A DNA stretch of 38,629 bases from contig JADNYV010000322.1 of the NCBI GenBank assembly GCA_015501055.1, positions 1-38,629 of the forward strand, read 5' to 3'. The DNA comes from Mucidula mucida. Lineage: Eukaryota > Basidiomycota > Agaricomycetes > Agaricales > Physalacriaceae. Positions 21,841-32,960 of the stretch are shown in pieces; the first letter of the stretch is position 1; every line of letters starts with the position of its first letter. Below the pieces are notes generated by a model that made no database searches, had not been told where the DNA came from, and saw only the letters and a list, made by a program, of their open reading frames with translations. Made by a program: the position numbers and the translations under genes.

Positions 21841-22128
21841 ATGCCTGTAACTCGCTTGAGTACGATTCCTCATTTCGATATACCCATGGCCTTTGGATAC
21901 CTACTGCCAACACTATCTGGAAGACAGTTTGCAGACACCGACACGCTACATGTTGAGTCGAGACGCATCTGGAGCAGAGCGCTGCTCGAAGACTTGCGAA
22001 GCGGGACGACCCTCGTCTTAGCGGACAACTCTTCGCCAGATGGAACCATTCCGTCTGAGGAAGTCCTCAGCGCTCTGAAGAATAGGTTGGGATTGGCGGG
22101 GGAGCCGGGATGGTTTCCTTATTACTGA
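21841..22128 (+). CDS. 95-aa protein of unknown function, module copy B
   Basis: MPVTRLSTIPHFDIPMAFGY at the N-terminus, GEPGWFPYY at the C-terminus, no introns. No family recognised. The middle is charged and looks globular (LHVESRRIWSRALLEDLR, then TTLVLADNSSPDG). There is no signal peptide, membrane segment or obvious catalytic motif. Its paralogue at 10336-10626 keeps the whole frame although the two modules have diverged in spacer DNA, which argues that it is a real gene. The start ATG at 21841 is supported by similarity beginning at that point. The shared TGAGGGGATCTGTGA just after the stop marks the end of the duplicated unit. Confidence 0.65.
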   Translation: MPVTRLSTIPHFDIPMAFGYLLPTLSGRQFADTDTLHVESRRIWSRALLEDLRSGTTLVLADNSSPDGTIPSEEVLSALKNRLGLAGEPGWFPYY

Positions 22129-22170
22129 GGGGATCTGTGAGTGTATGTCATTGTCATCATCTGCTGCAAT

Positions 22171-24480
22171 ACAGACTGATCGTCTTCTGTTGCATCGTCG
22201 AGGTCACGGTGGCATTCGCCTACGGCAGTGACACGAACGCTTAAAGCTCGTCGAGGCTCGTCGTAAGTAGTTAGTCCACTATCACTAAACTACGGCTGGC
22301 GTAAAGTAAGGACTCACGCATAGTCGGCATTCCTATGAACCATTAGTAGTCATGGTCAAGCCGTTGAGTGTACCATCCCACAGCGTGCTCGCTCCTTAAA
22401 GTCAAAAGGACCGCAATGCTCAAGTCGGGCTTAAGGTTCATCGTCGAGGGCTGCGAGAGACAGTCAATGGAAATCTAACATGTAACCCACCAGTCAGCCT
22501 GAAGACAAAGTCCATAAGGTTCAAACAGGAAGATGCCTGCATGATACATCGTCAAAGGCGTCAAACACATATCAGAGTGGTTTACCTTGATGATTGGTTG
22601 ACAGGAGGACGGCGAGGGTAAATTTTACAAGAGGATCGGCGCGGCTGAAGCAAGGCACGGTCTAGGCAAGCTGTTAGTCACTACGATATCCGTAGAACAC
22701 TGTACACACCGTCAAATCAAAGAGACTTCACTCGTGTCAACGAACGTCCAAGAATGAGTCGATGGTCTAGTCGCCAAGTAGACGTCTAAACCGAACTGAT
22801 ACGAACGCGGAGACACCGGCAGTGATTCCAAGCATACACGATATCCGTGAAGACGAAAGCAAGGGCAGCAGTCCTCGTCCGTCAAGAAGCATGTCCAAGC
22901 GAGCGACGAGTCGTGAACAGATCCTGCCATCTCGTAGATGGCAGCAGTATTCAGCCAGCTGAGGTGCACCGGCGCGAAGCCAGGTGTATACAGTCAACAT
23001 ATAGACACTTCTACAGTCTAGTCAACACTTATTCGGGTTCAAACAGTATGAGAGCGACTTACCGATGCACAGAGATCATGAGCTGGTCTTATTCTAACGA
23101 CTGGATGAGCATAGGTAAGAAGCAGCATTACTAGATCTCACCGTTTTGTAGACTATTTCCTCAGAGTTCAAGCAGCTACAGGCGGCGCCAATGTTCAAAT
23201 CGGTCTTGTGGCTGCTCGAATCCCATGCCGGAAAGACAGGATATAACCCACCTGTCAGCTTGAAGATCAGTCCATGCGAAGTCGTGGCTAGGTGATACAT
23301 CGTCAATAGGTGTCAAACGGGTATCAGAGTAGCCTACCTTGATGGCATTGGTCAACAGAAGGACGGTGAGGGGTATAACTCACAAGAGAAAGCCGTGTAC
23401 ACGCAAAGTTGCGCGATGAAGGTCTAGGAGGAATGGGGGCGAGAGATCAGTCACTATCTTCCCTAATGAACACGTTACACACCTTAAGACGACAAACATA
23501 CTCTGAGGAAAGGCCAAACAAGACGGTCAAGTTGACAGCGTGGATAATGAACCGAGCCGGAACGCTGCTGTCGACGCGTAAATGCTTGTAGTCCTTGGAG
23601 ACGCCTTCGAGATCCGCGAGACGGGGTTGAACGGCAATAAGGGGAGACGTACATCGTAGTTGGTGACAACGTGCATGTGCCGTTGTATTTGAAGACAGCG
23701 TTGAGTTCTATCAACGTGATAACTGCATGCCTCTTCACAAGTCAAAGCGAGGACTCACAAGCACCTGGCACAAAAGTATCCTCCCACGAGCAGAGTCAAG
23801 TCTTCGTTGTCGTAGTGCGTGAACGTTGAACGCCGTGTCCAATGACCACCCCAGTCGTTGGACCGTCCAGTCGTCGCAATGCGTGTCCGTGTACGACGTA
23901 GTCGATCCATGAGCGTTGTACATGAGAGTCCGGGCAACGGTGGCCTACACAACTTTAGTGTTGTCGCCGATGAAAATACAAGAGAATGGACTTACTGTAA
24001 GGCGCGCCATGAGAGACGTTGTCGTCAGACGAGGTATCTGTAGGAGAGAGAAAAGCCAACATAGTGAGATGATGGTGGGACGAAAGAAGGAAGCTGACCC
24101 GTGGTGATCAACGAGCTAAGCGCCGGTCACGTTTTCCAACGTGTCGGGAACGCGATGGCGAGAACGTCGGCGACAATAATGAGAGTACATTTGGAGAAGA
24201 TGAGACGTCTCCAGATGAATGAACAGAAGAGTGAAGAGAGTACGAAAGACAAGAAGGGAAAGGAAGTGGGTGATGATGACTTTGGCTGAATTGCTTCGCC
24301 TTTTATCGCGTTTGGAAAGGCGGGGACCGCAAGAGAAACGTAAACAGGCCGGATTAATTAGGCTCCATGATCGAGGAACATTGGTTGAGGAGAAAAGTCT
24401 GGAACTTGTAACCAATTACTTGCGCGCCACGGGAACTCGTTTCTAGCGTCCTACGCGAATTAATATCCCTGCGCGTAACA
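22171..24480. other. decayed repetitive region, possible minus-strand membrane-protein relic
   Basis: No intact gene. A segment of about 300 bp is present twice, about 750 bp apart (22430-22750 and 23190-23490). On the minus strand several protein-like pieces with plausible GT..AG borders occur: near 23840-23780 (DNEDLTLLVGGYFCA), 23738-23660 (AVITLIELNAVFKYNGTCTL), 23590-23490 (ending LTVLFGLSSEYVCRL) and 23370-23340 (LLLTNAIK). Together they are reminiscent of fungal DUF6533/6534-like multi-helix membrane proteins, but this is a weak inference. Stops and frame changes separate them. Confidence 0.35.
22430..23490. repeat. two-copy direct repeat, period about 750 bp
   Basis: Copy 1 (about 22490-22760) and copy 2 (about 23240-23490) share, in order: CCACC(A/T)GTCAGC, GATACATCGTCAA, TATCAGAGT with CTACCTTGATG, GGACGG(C/T)GAGGG, AAGGTCTAGG-like, AGTCACTA and TACACACC blocks. 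Divergence is substantial, so the duplication is old. It could be duplicated exons of one gene or duplicated gene remnants. Confidence 0.55.
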
Positions 24481-25099
24481 GCGGCGTATAGATCTCTACA
24501 CCGAGCATGGGCTTTGACCTACCAGATTTTTCGGGATCCACTTCGACTGAGAGAGCGAAAGTAATGAAATTTGTATCCGTATCGAGTACGCGGTAGCAAG
24601 GTGCTCTGCGTATTCGTACACATCTTCCAATATCCAGACGAGTGGAGTCGTTTCAAGGACACAACCCTGATCATCTGATGTAAGGACAGAATGAGCCGTT
24701 TGAAAAACGGAGAACTTGAAAACTCACAGAGTGGTATATTGGGGCGGAGATGTGGATCGCTTCGCATTGCGATATTCCCCGCCCTGGACGCGGACAAACG
24801 TCGCCGCCAATGTTCTGATCAATCATCACAGGGGCAGCATGAAATTGAAGCGATCCAGCGACGGAAAAGGCACGAACCTTTAGGTTACCACATTGAATTC
24901 GGGATTAGTGCCGAGTCATTGTGAGGAACAGGCAATACGGCAGTCTAAATAAGTGTATGAGAGTCGCAATATCGAGCCCGTTCCGGCGGAAAACGCGAAA
25001 TCGACACAACTGCCGGAGGGATGGAGGAGGAGAAAAACGACTTGCGTCATTTCCCCGCACCCGCGAGAGTCAAGATAAGATTGTCGAGGCCCCATACAC
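24481..25099. other. left flank of the DNA transposon, possible gene remnant
   Basis: A minus-strand frame at 24797-24519 and an overlapping one containing LVWILEDVYEYAEHLATAYS look protein-like, with a GT donor near 24729. No family recognised. This may be a gene interrupted by the transposon insertion, but I could not find a convincing continuation beyond 31882. Confidence 0.3.
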
Positions 25100-25132
25100 G
25101 AGGACCCCCGAATATAGGTAGGAAGGCCGAAT
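25100..25132. repeat. left terminal inverted repeat of the DNA transposon
   Basis: GAGGACCCCCGAATATAGGT followed by AGGAAGGCCGAAT. It pairs with 31845-31876, the differences being one C in the C-run and A/G at one position. It is preceded by ATACAC. Confidence 0.8.
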
Positions 25133-25413
25133 CGCATTTTCAGAATTTCCTGGTGAAAAGTTCGGACCGGCGGCGGGAAATTTTGCAAATTTCGCTCGGA
25201 TTATGTCCGGCCTAAGGTGCTTTCCGGCAGTTTTGTTCGGACGCCAGATATGGGTTGAAGTCACCAATTTTTTGCTCGGACTGCGAAATACGGCCTCAAA
25301 ACGCGCTCAAAAAGCCCGGACTGGCTGATATGGCCTCAGAAATTGCCAGAACATGCATTTGGTAGCCCAGTTACACGTAAATCAGTGTATCGTTAAGTAC
25401 TTGATACTACAAG

Positions 25414-28400
25414 CTACTTTTTTGCGCGACTATTCGCCTGGCGCCGTTTCGTGCCCAACTGTTTAACGACTGAACATAGTTTAACGAGATGTTGCTGGAA
25501 CAGTAAGTATAGCCGTAGTGAGTCGGCTGTAATCATCAAGGTTCGCATATCAGGACTCCACTTGGGCTGGTCTGCGAGACTGCAAAGTACGGCATCGGAC
25601 ATCAGATGGTCATACAAGAGCGCCTGTAGCCACGCCATGTCTTTATGAATGGCGCAAAATGAGGTGCCGTGAACATGCTCGTAGAGCTGGAGCCCCACGT
25701 AAGTCACGCCTCCAATTGTGGGCACGCTGAGTTGCCAGAGATGAGCTGCATTCTTCCCATTGCCCTGGACGTATACCGAAATCACTACATCAAGGTGAGT
25801 TTTATCAGAATCCTTGAATTATGGTGGGCCGCACCTTTGCCGATGAACAGCTCCTCGTTTGAGAGAACAATGACGAATACACCTTCGGTTAGAGGTTGAT
25901 GGTTCGGTTGGCTGCCATCCTTTGGGCCGATACATGCATCAGTTGCTAGAGCAACAATGTTTGCGGGCAACGAGAGAGCAGACAGCGTATCGCGACGGCG
26001 GGTGATGACCTAATTCAATTGAGTAGGGCTCTGAAAGGAACAAAATCTCGTACCCTTGCTGCTTGTTGTCCTGCTGCTAATGCTGCATTGGCAGAATTTC
26101 CATTCCCAGAGGCGGATGCCGCCGTTGAGCCTGTCCATCTGAGCTGTCGTGCCAAACCTGTCGCATTCACCGGTTTACCCTCCTTCAAGGCGAACTCGCG
26201 CTTGACAGTGTTCATTTCATCAATGATGCGTCAACGAACAGATGGTAACTCCGTTGGTTCCTTGGCATGCTCAACGGGCAGAACACCGACTGGAAGAAGA
26301 GCATTTCACATTGATGTACGCGTTGAACGAGAAGCACGCTTGGTCTCGTGCAGACGCCGTAGAGCAACCAATGTAGAAAACTCATAACCATGAGCACCAA
26401 GTTGTGGTAGATCAAAGGATCATATGTCCTCCTCCGGCAGTCTAACTGGGGGAAGTTTGGCAGCGATGAGAGCAGCATTAACCTCGAGAGCATTGCTTTT
26501 CTGATTAGCGATCGAGTCTTCTACTTCATTTGGTGTCAATGGCTCACGTCTGTCGAAGCATGAGAGTAAGAAGATTAGATATGATAGCAGACTTACGCCG
26601 TAAGAGTGTCCTGGAAGCCAACCATGACCGAGGCACATTTTAGCCCAAACATAGCCTCATCAGGCTTATTCAGACATATGGGCGAAGTTTCATCTTGCTC
26701 CAACATCTCCTCTAGCTCGTTGCACTCGCCGGTACCACAAGTCTCATCCTCATCCAAAACTCTTTCGAGCTCTTTGGTTTCAGACATCTCGCTGGGAAGC
26801 ATCCATGATCCAATGCCTGGCAAACGAGTGCTCGTGTCTCTTGTAGCGGCAGGGGAGCCAAGAAAATCGACGGGTGAAACCCCAAGCACTCCAAACAACC
26901 CCTCTGCCTCCTCCCATGCAAGCTTGATGACTTGCCTAATCTCATTGTCTTGGGGGTAGGCGGACAGAATTGGGTAGTCCAGATCCTCGGCATCGATGTA
27001 GCTATGGCTATATCCCGATGCTCTGGCTTTTGCATCGGTCGATGTACCAAAGCGAAACGCTGCCCGCACTAATGCCCGAAGACGGGGAACCATATGAAGA
27101 AATTCCAGATATGTGAAATCAGTGATGAGCTTTCGACACTCCGCGAAAATATGCTCGCACATCTCGCTCGAGTGAAGCCAAGGAAGAAATGGTATCAGAT
27201 GCTCTTCCGTCAAGTGATTGCAATGAATGAGGATGAGACTGACAAGGGATTCAGCAATGATGCGTATAATATCGACGGCCTCGTGTGAGATGAAGAACCT
27301 CGACGGAGGATACTTGGCTGCATGCAAGAAGCGTTGCCAGATATCGAGAAGGAATTTACCCCGCATGCACATCTTGATGCGTTCAAGATGCCCAATGCTA
27401 CGGTTTTGCCATGCATCGACCATCTCGCCTATCGCAAATAAGTAGACAATGTGACCGATCCTGTCTGGATGTTTCTGAACCAGAAAAGCGAGGGCTTCAG
27501 CAGAATACAATCGAAGACATGAATTGTCGTCCTGTCGATCCGATTTCTCGACATCGCAATGATACAAGGGGCTATCCTCGTCGAAGGCCATATCCCGCAT
27601 AAAAGAGTACATGGAGACATAGTTGCCCATGACTAGGAGGCGAGCACCTGAGTTGTCGTTGTTTCGTAATGTTTTCCCAAAATGTTTCGAGTCCTGAACC
27701 ATAACAATGGGCTTCAGAGTCTGGCCATATAGAGGAATTTTAAGAGTGAATGATGGGAAACCGTAGTCAGCTGGGTGTTCGAAGATGTATGTGACGTGTA
27801 GTGCGGCCTGTTCTACCAAATGGCGCTGAACAGCACGTTCGACTTCGGTGCCGTCACACGCATATGAAACTACGTGGATGCCGTGATCCATAAGCCCAGT
27901 GATTAAGTACTTGGAGAACTTGCAGAGCACCGGCGCTTTGAGATTTCCTGGAATAGCGCGCGCCGCAATGATAAGAGGCGGTATCTTGGCCAGCGGTATT
28001 TGTATACACCACAAACGTAGCTAGAGAACTTGTCTTAAATATAAGATTACCAGAAAAGATAGATTGACATACCTTTGTCGCTTTGTCTTTATTTAGTTCC
28101 TCTAGCGCAGTACGAAGCTCGGCGGCGTTAGCGACTGCCAATCGTGGGCCCGTGTGTCCTACTAGAAAGTCCATCTTCTCCGTAGCGTCCCAGTACGTAC
28201 GAAGAGCAGGATGAAGTTTGGTGGCATCACATGCGAGCGCTATAGGTCCCGGCCATCGACAACCTTGAATATACTCAGATGCGAGTTCAAAGGTCTCCTC
28301 GCACATAAAGTCAGTGGGGAATGGGGGAGCCCTATTCTGCTTGATTCTAGATAGTAATATAAGTCGTGTTCGGTCTATTGGATGAAAACACCTACTTTTG

Positions 28401-31400
28401 ACCTCGAATCGTTGGAAGCTGTAATTGAGTTGACATGAAGCGGTAAACTTGAGGACTGACAATGGAGCAGTACTGAGCAAACTCCTCCACATTTGCATCA
28501 TATGCAAAGTTCTGCAATCCTACGCCACGACTCTTCCTGTCTTCAGCATTGACAATAGCATGCAGAATCCCTTCGAAAACTTCTGGTCCTTGGAACTTTC
28601 CATCAAGGACTCCAAGAGCATAACGAACAGCAAAATTATCCTTAGCAGTCTGTAGTGTAATGAATTGTTCAGTATTGCACTTGAGAAGAACAATATGAAC
28701 ATACCTCGTTTGCAATCAGCTCTTAAAACCCTTTGATGCGCCCCAAAACAGCTGCGATACCGGTACAATGATAGTGCTCGTTGGTGAACTTGGCATTCTT
28801 AGCATCCGGAATCGGCTTTCGAATGATGGTCTTGAAGGCCTGCAGATGACGAACGGTTTGACACTGTAAACACCGCTTGCTAAACTCGGGAAGGATATAT
28901 TTTGCACACGACGTGGAAAAGACTGCATTGTCGCGGATAAACCAGAGCCAGTCCTGCTTCTGTTGAAGGTAGACCATCTTCTTATCGGCAGGAGATAGCT
29001 CGTTGTACGACACTTCACCAAAGAGCTTTGAAGTCGTGGCTTGTGCTGAACCCGCCCCACCGCCACCAGTTCCTACTCGCGCTATATATTGCTGAACGAG
29101 ATTATCGGATGCCGCAGTTATCCCAGGACAAGTATTGCGGAGTGGAACACGGTCAGAGACTGGTTCGGAATCAGAGGTAATGACATTATGGTCGCGAGTC
29201 GAAGATGTGTGGGAAGATGATGCCAATTTTGCTCCTTTCTGCTTTCCACCCGCCTTAGACGTAAACGTCAACGTTGTCTGTGATGTTCCCAGGTCTCTGC
29301 TCTTGCACCTATTACAGTGTTTCCTGAACTTTGTTGCATTGTACGGTTCTGCCGCGGAATACCACTGCCCACATCGGGAGTGGTATACCTTCCACTTTGG
29401 TTCAAACTGGAATTGGGCGCGACAATCAAGTGCAAGGATTGTCGCTTTGTAGGTCTGCAGTTGTGCGTCGTCCATCACAAATGTGCCCTCCTTAACTGCG
29501 TCATTTAGCTTTCGCGATGCCGTCGCTGATCTGCTTATTCCGACGGGACCGCCATGAACAGTATCTTCAGTCAACGGAGGTGGCTTTGAGCGTCCTTTCT
29601 TGCTTGATTGTTTCAGTGTTCCCTTGCGGACTTCAGTGAAGAATGTGGTGACTTGGTCGTTTATCCGAAGACGTTTACTGGCAGATGGGGGTTGGTCAGA
29701 GCTGTCGACGGAGGATGACCGCTTGTTTTTGGGCAAAGGTGTGTGAACGTTCATCTCGACATAATCGAATACCGACGTGGTATCTATAGCGGCATCATCT
29801 CCTGGTGTTCCAGGTGGATCAAGGTCCATTCTGTCGACAGCATCTTCATTCTCGTCAATGGACATGGCATCCGAAGGGGATGATGCTGCATTAACCGGTG
29901 GCTCCGTGAGAGCCGAAATAGACATGGGATGAGATTTCCAGCGCGATTGCTGTACAATTTCCTCTGGGGTTTCGGGGTTGAGAAGATCTGACACTGTTTT
30001 TGCAGTGCGACACGACACACGGTCAACTTCATCTTCGACAACAGCCATCATGCAACCTGAATGAGTATCGTCGTCATCTTTGGTATCTGCCTCATCTTCG
30101 TCGTCGTCTTCCAGATACCACGACTCTTGGTTTTCCAAAAGCACTTTGTCATTGGCAAGGTTCTAGAGCTAGGTCAGTAAGTGTTCTCTGATCTGACTTA
30201 GCAACTCACCATATCTAACTGAGCTTTGGCTATAGCTAAGAACATCGACATCCGGATCACTGCTCGTCGGTGATGTGTGAAGAGCGGGACTCCAAAGATG
30301 TCGCTCTTGACGATGTTCACGACGCCAGGACCACACGAGAAACCGTCCTTCTGTATTTCCCGAGGTAGTGTGTTCTCATCATTTCGAAATGTCATGCTAA
30401 AGTCGCTTCTCAGCCAATCTTTGATCCATTCTATCTGTTTCGTTGGACGCAATTGACCGGTTGGACAATCTGACTTCACAAGGGTATCACCTATTGAAAC
30501 AGTCAGCACATTTCTGTAAGTGCGAGATTGTTGACGTACCATATCGGTAGGCTTTCTGATTAAAATCTAAGCGAAAGACGAACCAATGGTTTGCATCTTG
30601 ATTGAATGGGATATATACTGTTGTTCTGCCGGCGAGAACTGCAGTTTTTATCTGTGCGAGAGCGCAGGAGTTTTGGATTTTTTTGGTGTATTGAGCTTCC
30701 AGTGCGAGATGGACGTTGAGCGGGGCGATTAAGATGTGGTTGTAGGTGGGACTGCGGCTAACACGAATATGCATCTCTGTCAACAGCATGTTTACCATGT
30801 CATCGTCAAACCACTCGTCGGACAATAGAATCACCAGAGTTTCGATGTCGCCGCCCATGCCAAGTGCCTGTAGCCGACATCCCCAAGGTAAGGCCTGAAG
30901 CATGTCCAGGACTTCTCGTACAACTGCTTTGTCCAACGTTCCTGCCAGCTGTGATGTCCTTGATACCCACGCCACACATTGGCTCCAAATGGCGCGTTTT
31001 CGGCCCACCATTGCCAGACGCTTCCACCACGTAATAATCCAGAGGGGGTAACGGCAGCCCTTGTACCGTGGGTCTTCAATGGAGATAGCGCCATCAAACC
31101 ATTTCTGCCCAAAAGACTCTTCTAGTTCGAGAATGAACGCCCATCCGGGGACAGCGCGTCTGGTGTAGGCGGCGGTATCATTTTCCGTAGGCTCGTCATG
31201 GGAAAACGCGAGATCTGCCTTGCGTGAAACGAGAGCCGACGAGATGGGAGGTAGGTCGAGATTGAGAAGCTTCGTGATTGACAAGTTTTGATTGGGCAAG
31301 TGAGCTGAAAATGCAGCGGGCACTGCCAGGACTGCGAAGCGCGCATCATAAATAAACGTCGGTGTGTCCTCTTTTGGGTAGATTCGTCCACACTTTATCC

Positions 31401-31455
31401 ATTCAGAGGGAACCCACGTTCCCTCAATGTTGTCAATGTCAATCATGTCAGCCAT
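25414..31455 (-). pseudogene. Ulp1-protease/zinc-finger/DDE transposase fusion, four nonsense codons
   Basis: Nine exons: 31455-30540, 30490-30210, 30162-28705, 28649-28396, 28346-28073, 28020-26597, 26549-26054, 26009-25835 and 25784-25414. Introns are 44-55 nt with consistent phases; total about 1,882 codons. Residues about 230-400 are an Ulp1/C48 domain: His290 in NHWFVF, Asp307 in YGDTL, Gln352 and Cys358 in QKDGFSCG, a complete triad. Exon 3 is acidic, then has Cys/His clusters (CGQWY...KHCNRCK, RCLQCQ), probable zinc binding. Exons 4-7 carry the catalytic core: Asp1010 in ACDATKLHPAL, Asp1117 in YACDGTE, then QDSKHFGKTLRNN, NRSIGHLERIK and LPWLHSSEMCEHIF, similar in layout to P-element/THAP9 transposases (inferred). 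Stops: TAA 28723-28725, TGA 26420-26422, 26306-26308 and 26231-26233. No frameshift was seen. The first two exons alone could still give an Ulp1 protein; the exon joins are predictions. Confidence 0.8.
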
Positions 31456-31844
31456 AATAGTGACAGTGTAGTGAGTAGTCTTTGAAAGTCGGGAGTGCGC
31501 AAATGGTTACCGCGCGCAAAATTTGGTTTCCTTATCTGACTGACTGCGCCATTCGCGATCGACCATGAAATTAGGGGCTATCATTCTCTATTTAGGTTCG
31601 ACGGTGGCTGGATTTTTACAGACTACGTCACTAGTCTGTAAAAATCCAGCCACCGGCAGCCAGACTCAACACCTTGGAATCGAACTCGCGACCGCACCAA
31701 AACGGTCCGGACGCCGATATGGCCACCCAAAACCGACAATTTTGGCTCGGACAAAAAATCAGGCCTGAGCTCATTTTCCGCCCAAAAAGTTCGGATTAAA
31801 TACGGGATGGGCACTTTTTTTGCTCAAAAAAAGTCTGAATTCCC
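31456..31844. promoter_or_regulatory. subterminal/promoter region of the DNA transposon
   Basis: The 389 nt between the transposase ATG and the right TIR must hold its promoter. It contains the perfect 24-bp inverted repeat at 31602-31655, a tRNA-like B-box word (GTTCGATTC on the minus strand, 31672-31690 region) and subterminal CGGAC motifs shared with the left end. Confidence 0.5.
31602..31655. repeat. perfect 24-bp inverted repeat with 6-nt loop
   Basis: CGGTGGCTGGATTTTTACAG plus ACTA (31602-31625), loop CGTCAC (31626-31631), then the exact reverse complement (31632-31655). Perfect pairing over 24 bp inside an otherwise mutated element suggests recent origin, gene conversion or selection. 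Confidence 0.85.
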
Positions 31845-31876
31845 ATTCGGCCTTCCCACCTATATTCGGGGTCCTC
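31845..31876. repeat. right terminal inverted repeat of the DNA transposon
   Basis: ATTCGGCCTTCCCACCTATA followed by TTCGGGGTCCTC, the reverse complement of the left end with small differences. ATACAT follows immediately. Confidence 0.8.
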
Positions 31877-31882
31877 ATACAT

Positions 31883-32960
31883 GTCACAGGGCCCCGGAGA
31901 TCCTCGTGCTATTGATAGTCAGGGTCCAAGAGGCTTTGCTGAGGCGTTGACGCGAAAAGTCGGGGTAAAAGCGCGTTCAGCAGCCCAATTACTATCGGAG
32001 TTCTCGTTACGTAAGCTATAAAGAAGTATCCAAGTAAACATAAGGTCGTTAGAGTTGCCAGAAAGCGGGAAATGGAGAAAACACGTAGGTGTAAGTGAGC
32101 CAAGATCGGAGTGGTCGTGGTTCGGTGTCAAGTTCTACCGATCACTTGGCGTTACCTGGCCTGGATCGAACTTTGCATAGACAGTATTTCAACATCAATT
32201 CCGGCCATGTAGGCCGTCTGTAACGTTGACCCAGATGAGTATACCCGCTAGACCAGCGGAGGAAATATCCCGTGTCGAACACGGGATATCAGCCTGGACA
32301 CTGCACGAATATTGTCTCCAGGGTTCAAAGTATCGATCGCACAGGCTTCCTGGCTCCCTGGATGGAAGTTTTGGAGAAGTTCATGTACGAGGTTTTGGCT
32401 GTATCCACTTTGTCCGTAATGTAGGCAAGTGGTATATCGGTTAGTCCGCCAATTTCTCCGACTTTGGTCATTTACTATGTTCATATACGGTACTCTACTA
32501 GACTCTGTGTGGTATTTTAAGCGTGTATAGACTACTCTACGAGGCAATATTTTTGAGATATTGTTTCGACACTGAGGCTAAGTAACACTTTTGAAGGGTC
32601 TCGTCGACTTTTACTGGATTCAGGCAACAAAATGGGACAAAACGGATCCAATTTCAAAGGTAGGATACAGCAGTAATGCACTATCTACGTGAATTCCAGG
32701 TTATTCTACGTGGTATCTAGGCGTCGCGTCGAATTCCACCCCCCATCCGTGAAACTTTTTGAAAAACACTTACAAATAGATAATGCACTAGCGGGAATTA
32801 GGGCAATCTGACGAACGACCTGCAAATGAGTTAGCTCCGAGAATGATTGAAACGAAAGTTCATGGCACATACCTCGCGCCTCCGATTTGCAAGGGCTTGA
32901 TGTTGTATCCGAACAAACGGCGGGGCGCATGACTTCAGTCCCCTTGTCGTATCTGTCCGC
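31883..32960. other. right flank of the DNA transposon, no gene assigned
   Basis: Short frames only (for example 32930-32706 minus). The palindromic stretch CCCGTGTCGAACACGGGATA at 32269-32288 is a local inverted repeat. No family recognised; the sequence may be exonic remains of the decayed gene to its right. Confidence 0.35.

Larger units (their letters stand above)
25100..31876 (-). mobile_element. 6.8-kb TIR DNA transposon with Ulp1-fused transposase
   Basis: Bounded by terminal inverted repeats: GAGGACCCCCGAATATAGGT onward at 25100-25132, and its imperfect reverse complement at 31845-31876. The core match is about 32 bp with two or three differences. Outside the ends ATACAC (25094-25099) faces ATACAT (31877-31882), a likely 6-bp target-site duplication with one C/T change. 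A single gene fills it on the minus strand. The two subterminal regions (25133-25413 and 31456-31844) share CGGAC/TCCGG-rich words, including TTCGGACGCCAGATATGG-like copies at 25235 and 31704 in direct orientation, possible transposase sites. P elements and their relatives also have TIRs and short duplications; family placement rests on the protein. The TIR was found by eye; the outermost base could be off by a few. Confidence 0.82.

Noticed and set aside
25100..31876. KDZ, Mutator or CACTA superfamily for the DNA transposon
   Set aside because: Ulp1 domains occur with those groups, but the core motifs (DATKLHP, CDGTE, QDSKH, NRSIGHLER) and the TIR did not resemble what I know of them; the P-like label is a best guess.
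32269..32288. Inverted repeat CCCGTGTCGAACACGGGATA as a regulatory operator
   Set aside because: It is short, isolated and upstream of no recognisable gene; recorded only as a local palindrome.
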